A stretch of 9,117 bases of DNA, from NCBI GenBank assembly GCA_005884855.1, contig VAZS01000138.1, positions 1-9,117 on the forward strand, given 5' to 3'. The stretch's first letter is position 1, and each line of letters opens with the position of its first letter. A program made the position numbers and the translations under genes. This document shows positions 6,435-9,117 of the stretch, piece by piece. The stretch comes from Alphaproteobacteria bacterium (GTDB lineage Bacteria; Pseudomonadota; Alphaproteobacteria; Rhizobiales; Xanthobacteraceae). The notes under the pieces were generated by a model that saw nothing but the letters and a program-made list of their open reading frames with translations, made no database searches and had not been told where the DNA came from.

Positions 6435-6539
6435 CCTCATCCTGAGGAGCCCGTCTTCGGGCGTCTCGAAGGATGAGGTATGGTTGTACACGCCTATCCT
6501 TCGAGACGCGGCAAAGATGCCGCTCCTCACAAGATGAGG
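6435..6539. repeat. Compound palindromic intergenic repeat (Bradyrhizobium-type, REP-like)
   Basis: Two arms of about 45 bases are inverted copies. The left arm (6435-6478) contains GCGTCTCGAAGGAT at 6461-6474 and the right arm (6493-6539) the perfect complement ATCCTTCGAGACGC at 6496-6509. Both outer edges carry CCTCATC/GATGAGG with GCTCCTCA/TGAGGAGC next to it. Each arm also has its own small hairpin: GCCCG-TCTT-CGGGC (6449-6462) and GCGGC-N6-GCCGC (6508-6523). The centre (6479-6492) is unrelated. It fills most of the gap between two convergent genes (stops at 6416 and 6552) and may end transcription on both strands. Such elements are scattered through Bradyrhizobium-type genomes; the family name is not certain to me. 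Confidence 0.85.
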
Positions 6540-6551
6540 CTAATGAGCGGG

Positions 6552-7001
6552 CTAGCTCTTCCACTCCATCTTGAGAACCGGCCGCCCCGAGGTCGGATTC
6601 ACATCCTGCCCAACATGAGCAAAGCCGCTGCGCTCGTAAAAACGGATCGCCCGGGTGTTATCGTTGTTGACCAGGAGCGTAATGCGTCCGGGCGATAAGC
6701 GTTTGGCCTCATTGACCAGCCGTTCGGCCAGTTCGGAGCCCCAGTGATCGGGGGCGACCACCAGTTGGTCGAGATAGCCTGACGGGTCGATGGTGACGAA
6801 TCCGACGGGCGTGCCTTCCTGCTCAGCGAGAATGATGGCTGCATGGGGCACCAGCTCGTCACGCCAGCGCGCGCGCCACCCTGCCACGCGGGCTGCGAAA
6901 TCGATTGCAGGATAGGCCTGCTGCCACGTCCGCTGCCACAGGCTGATGGCCGCGTCTTCATCTTCGGAGCGATAGGGGCGCAAGTGGAAGCGGGCGCTCA
7001 T
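6552..7001 (-). CDS. GNAT family N-acetyltransferase
   Basis: This 149-residue cytosolic protein has the GNAT fold, which transfers an acetyl group from acetyl-CoA to an amine. The N-terminal FHLRPYRSEDEDAAISLWQR (5-24) is the usual first strand and helix. Strand 4 and motif A are GYLDQLVVAPDHWGSELAER (75-94), where the acetyl-CoA pyrophosphate loop is the less usual HWGSE rather than QxxGxG. The C-terminal NTRAIRFYERSGF (115-127) is the family's most recognisable block. The substrate is unknown. The ATG at 7001 has no normal Shine-Dalgarno site. It overlaps the stop of an 11-codon frame beginning at GTG 7033 as ATGA, so translation may depend on ribosomes arriving from upstream. It is 37 bases behind the MotB-like gene and is probably the last gene of that operon. 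The stop is followed by the palindromic repeat. Confidence 0.9.
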   Translation of the reverse strand: MSARFHLRPYRSEDEDAAISLWQRTWQQAYPAIDFAARVAGWRARWRDELVPHAAIILAEQEGTPVGFVTIDPSGYLDQLVVAPDHWGSELAERLVNEAKRLSPGRITLLVNNDNTRAIRFYERSGFAHVGQDVNPTSGRPVLKMEWKS

Positions 7002-7038
7002 CCGGCCATGACGACATCGTGTTCGGAGATCACAGCGG

Positions 7039-8064
7039 CTACCTCTCGGTCAGCTTCAGTTCGATGCGGCGGTTACGTTTGTAGGCGTCTTCGGTTGCCG
7101 CCATATCGAGCGGCTGGAATTCCGCGAAACCGGCAGCGACCAGCCGCTGTGCCGGAACGCCGAGCGAGATCAGATACTGCACCACCGAGATTGCCCGCGC
7201 CGATGACAGTTCCCAGTTCGACTTGAACAGCGGACTAGCGATCGGCCGCACGTCGGTATGTCCGTCGACCCGCAGCACCCAGCCGATTTCGCGGGGTATC
7301 TGCTGGTCGAGATCGGTGAGGGCGGCCGCGAGCTTGTCGAGCTCGGCGCGGCCTTCGGGCAGCAACTGCGCCTGCCCGGTATCGAAGAAAACCTCCGACT
7401 GGAAAACGAACCGGTCGCCCACGATCCGGATGTCCGGGCGGTTGCCGAGAATGGCGCGCAGCCGGCCAAAGAATTCCGAGCGGTAGCGCGACAATTCCTG
7501 CACCCGTTGCGCCAGTGCGACGTTCAAGCGCTGCCCGAGATCGGCGATCTTGCTCTGCGATTCCTTGTCGCGCTTCTCCGAGGCGTCGAGTGCTTCTTCC
7601 AGCGCCGCGAGCTGGCGGCGCAGGGCGCTGATCTGCTGGGTCAACACTTCGATTTGCGCCAGCGCGCGCGATGACACCTGCTTTTCGGAATCCAGAGCCT
7701 TGTTGAGTTGGTTGGCGCGGCCGGCGGCGTCACTGCCCGCGCCGGCAAGCCCCTCGTAGAGCCCTTTGATGCGGTCGCGCTCGGTCTCGGCGGATGCAAG
7801 CCCGGCGCGGAGCTGCGAAACCTGATCGTCGAGATTAAGCTTGCCGAGTTTCTCCAGCGATAGCAGATCGTTTAGCTGCGCGATCTTGGCGGTAAGCTGC
7901 TCCAGCGCCTTGTCCTTGCCGGTCACTTCCTGCGAGAGAAAGAACTGCACGACCAGAAACACCGAAAGCAGGAAGACGATCGAGAGCACCAATGTGGACA
8001 GCGCATCGACGAATCCCGGCCAGTAGTTGAAACCGGATTCTCGACGTGCACGGGCAAGGGCCAT
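7039..8064 (-). CDS. MotB/OmpA-like stator protein with long periplasmic coiled coil
   Basis: This 341-residue inner-membrane protein has one TM helix near the N-terminus (about 21-43) and a peptidoglycan-binding OmpA domain at the end. The helix is preceded by NYWPGFVDALST, where Asp20 occupies the place of the proton-carrying aspartate of MotB (Asp32) and ExbD (Asp25). Residues ~46-195 are a near-continuous heptad-rich coiled coil (LTAKIAQLNDLLSLEKLGKL; LRRQLAALEEALDASEKRDK). The OmpA domain covers ~205-341, with VFFDTGQAQLLPEGRAELDK, DGHTDVRP (267-274), SNWELSSARA (282-291) and NRRIEL (331-336), all peptidoglycan-binding hallmarks. GGAG lies 6 bases before the ATG. The channel partner ends 27 bases upstream, so both are surely co-translated. 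It is not flagellar MotB: the coiled coil is much longer than the MotB plug/linker and no flagellar gene is near. Annotation pipelines usually call it a peptidoglycan-binding or OmpA protein. Confidence 0.9.
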   Translation of the reverse strand: MALARARRESGFNYWPGFVDALSTLVLSIVFLLSVFLVVQFFLSQEVTGKDKALEQLTAKIAQLNDLLSLEKLGKLNLDDQVSQLRAGLASAETERDRIKGLYEGLAGAGSDAAGRANQLNKALDSEKQVSSRALAQIEVLTQQISALRRQLAALEEALDASEKRDKESQSKIADLGQRLNVALAQRVQELSRYRSEFFGRLRAILGNRPDIRIVGDRFVFQSEVFFDTGQAQLLPEGRAELDKLAAALTDLDQQIPREIGWVLRVDGHTDVRPIASPLFKSNWELSSARAISVVQYLISLGVPAQRLVAAGFAEFQPLDMAATEDAYKRNRRIELKLTER

Positions 8065-8091
8065 TGATCTCTCCGCTATGACAAGTCTTCG

Positions 8092-9105
8092 TCAGCTCTT
8101 TTCGGGCTGGCGCGCGAGCCGCTCAAGCAGCTTCTTGATCTCGCGATTCTGCTCGCCTTGCCCATCGGCCCATTCGCGGATCATCTGCTGCTCGGTCCGC
8201 ATATGCGCGACCAAACCCTGAATGGCTTCCGCAAGATTGGCCATCGCCGCGGTGGTGCCGCGGCTCGCGCCACCCGCTTCCAGCGTCAGCCGCAGCCGCT
8301 CGACAGCGCCCTGAAGCTCACCGCTCGAGCCGGCGGCGGCAGCCTCGCCGGAATATTCCCGCACCGTGGAGGCGAGCCAATCTTCCAGGTCGGTATAAAA
8401 CCGGTTCTGCGCCTGACTGGATTGCAGATCGAGAAAGCCGAGAATCAGCGAACCGGCGAGACCAAACAGCGAGGAGGAAAACGAAATGCCCATGCCGCCG
8501 AGCGGCGCGGCCAGACCTTCCTTGAGGGTATCGAACAATGCACCGGCATCGCCGCCGACCTTGAGCCCGTCAATCACCTTGCCGACCGAGCCGACGGTTT
8601 CGATCAGGCCCCAGAAGGTGCCGAGCAGGCCGAGGAAAACGAGCAAGCCGGTCATGTAGCGGGAAATATCGCGCGCCTCGTCGAGCCGGGTGGCGATAGA
8701 GTCCAACAGGTGCCGCATGGTTTGCTGAGAAATCGACATGCGGCCGGTGCGCTCTCCGCCCAGTATCGCCGCCATCGGCGCCAGCAGGGTCGGGTGCCGC
8801 TCGACTGCCAGCCCGGGATCGGCAATCCGGAAGCTGTTGACCCATGTGACTTCCGGGTAGAGCCGTATCACCTGGCGAAACGACAGGATCGTGCCGATCA
8901 GGAGCACCGCGCCGATCAAGGCGTTAAGGCCGGGATTGGCGAAGAAAGCGACGACGATCTGCTTGTAAAGCACCACCATGACCAGCGCGCACAGCACCAG
9001 GAACACCACCATCCGCACCAAGAAGATCCGGGGCGAAGACAGCTTGGTCAGTTCGATTTCCATCGCGGAGCGGGAAGAGGGGCTTGAGGCCATTGCCGGT
9101 GTCAT
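8092..9105 (-). CDS. MotA/TolQ/ExbB-family proton channel protein
   Basis: This 337-residue inner-membrane protein has four helices, at about 28-48, 57-76, 150-171 and 203-226. The pair TM3-TM4 is the MotA/TolQ/ExbB domain. GLLGTFWGLIETV (159-171) matches the ExbB motif GLFGTVWGIM, with Thr163 in the place of ExbB Thr148, and GISFSSSLFGLAGSL (206-220) is the TM4 equivalent. The ~70-residue cytosolic loop between TM2 and TM3 holds GERTGRMSISQQTMRHLLDS. The C-terminal tail (~255-337) is helical, ending in LLERLARQPEKS. With its downstream partner it should form a 5:2 ion-driven rotary complex. The start is uncertain: ATG 9105 has no well-spaced ribosome binding site, while ATG 9093 (residue 5, MASSPSS) has AGGG 12 bases upstream and may be the true start. 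Only 12 bases precede the gene in the window, so its promoter and any upstream operon partner are not visible. Confidence 0.9.
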   Translation of the reverse strand: MTPAMASSPSSRSAMEIELTKLSSPRIFLVRMVVFLVLCALVMVVLYKQIVVAFFANPGLNALIGAVLLIGTILSFRQVIRLYPEVTWVNSFRIADPGLAVERHPTLLAPMAAILGGERTGRMSISQQTMRHLLDSIATRLDEARDISRYMTGLLVFLGLLGTFWGLIETVGSVGKVIDGLKVGGDAGALFDTLKEGLAAPLGGMGISFSSSLFGLAGSLILGFLDLQSSQAQNRFYTDLEDWLASTVREYSGEAAAAGSSGELQGAVERLRLTLEAGGASRGTTAAMANLAEAIQGLVAHMRTEQQMIREWADGQGEQNREIKKLLERLARQPEKS

Positions 9106-9117
9106 CCCTACCGAGGA

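Noticed and set aside
8158..9087. A 309-codon open frame on the plus strand across the channel gene
   Set aside because: It is antisense to a clear MotA/TolQ/ExbB protein. The composition (many Gln, His, Arg, Gly) is typical of GC-rich shadow frames and it has no start signal.
7039..9105. Zorya defence system (ZorA/ZorB)
   Set aside because: The MotAB-like pair invites the idea, but ZorA carries a long cytosolic tail, which this channel protein lacks (337 residues in total). The long coiled coil here is in the MotB-like partner, and no zorC, zorD or zorE gene lies downstream. Genes upstream of 9117 cannot be seen.
1..9117. CRISPR arrays, tRNA or rRNA genes, transposases, phage or toxin-antitoxin genes
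   Set aside because: I looked for regularly spaced repeats, tRNA-like cloverleaf ends and mobile-element proteins and saw none; the gene content is ordinary core chromosome apart from the points listed.

Overview
The window looks like core chromosome of a GC-rich alphaproteobacterium of the Nitrobacteraceae (Bradyrhizobium / Rhodopseudomonas / Afipia type). Evidence for this is the strong G/C third-position bias, an RcdA/DUF1465 protein, a DUF1192 protein, an L31-type start next to an MsbA-related ABC exporter, and a compound palindromic repeat of the kind seen between Bradyrhizobium genes. Names of families and relatives come from memory; no search was run.

Left part (1-2647, minus strand). 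The 5' two-thirds of a membrane sensor protein (signal peptide, periplasmic domain, seven helices, PAS domain) runs off the left edge. Its output domain is not visible; GGDEF-EAL is my expectation. Upstream of it lies a complete zinc-free MDR-family NAD(P)H:quinone oxidoreductase with a recognisable sigma-70-like promoter that has an inverted repeat in its spacer.

Middle (2700-4560, mostly plus strand). A small three-helix membrane protein with a hairpin terminator is followed by a 64-residue DUF1192 protein. Next comes a 392-base gene-free stretch holding a 10-bp hairpin and a likely trans-acting small RNA ending in a textbook intrinsic terminator. After it lies rcdA, the adaptor that promotes ClpXP degradation of the cell-cycle regulator CtrA in Caulobacter. 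A perfect CtrA half-site (TTAACCAT) overlaps the rcdA start codon. Directly after rcdA, facing it, is a broken rpmE (ribosomal protein L31). Promoter, ribosome binding site and the first 31 codons are intact, then L31 similarity stops and the frame runs on into the antisense of the rcdA 3' end.

Right part (4563-9117). A complete half-transporter of the MsbA-related ABC family (plus strand) converges on a minus-strand cluster of three genes, with a 105-base compound palindromic repeat between them. The cluster, read from the right edge, is a MotA/TolQ/ExbB-like channel protein, a MotB/OmpA-like partner with an unusually long periplasmic coiled coil, and a GNAT acetyltransferase. The first two should form a proton-driven, peptidoglycan-anchored motor outside the flagellar system; its biological role is unknown to me.

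The best leads are the truncated rpmE with its outward promoter now pointing antisense into rcdA, the CtrA-like box on rcdA, the small RNA, and the uncharacterised motor pair. I see no CRISPR array, tRNA, rRNA, transposase or phage gene.
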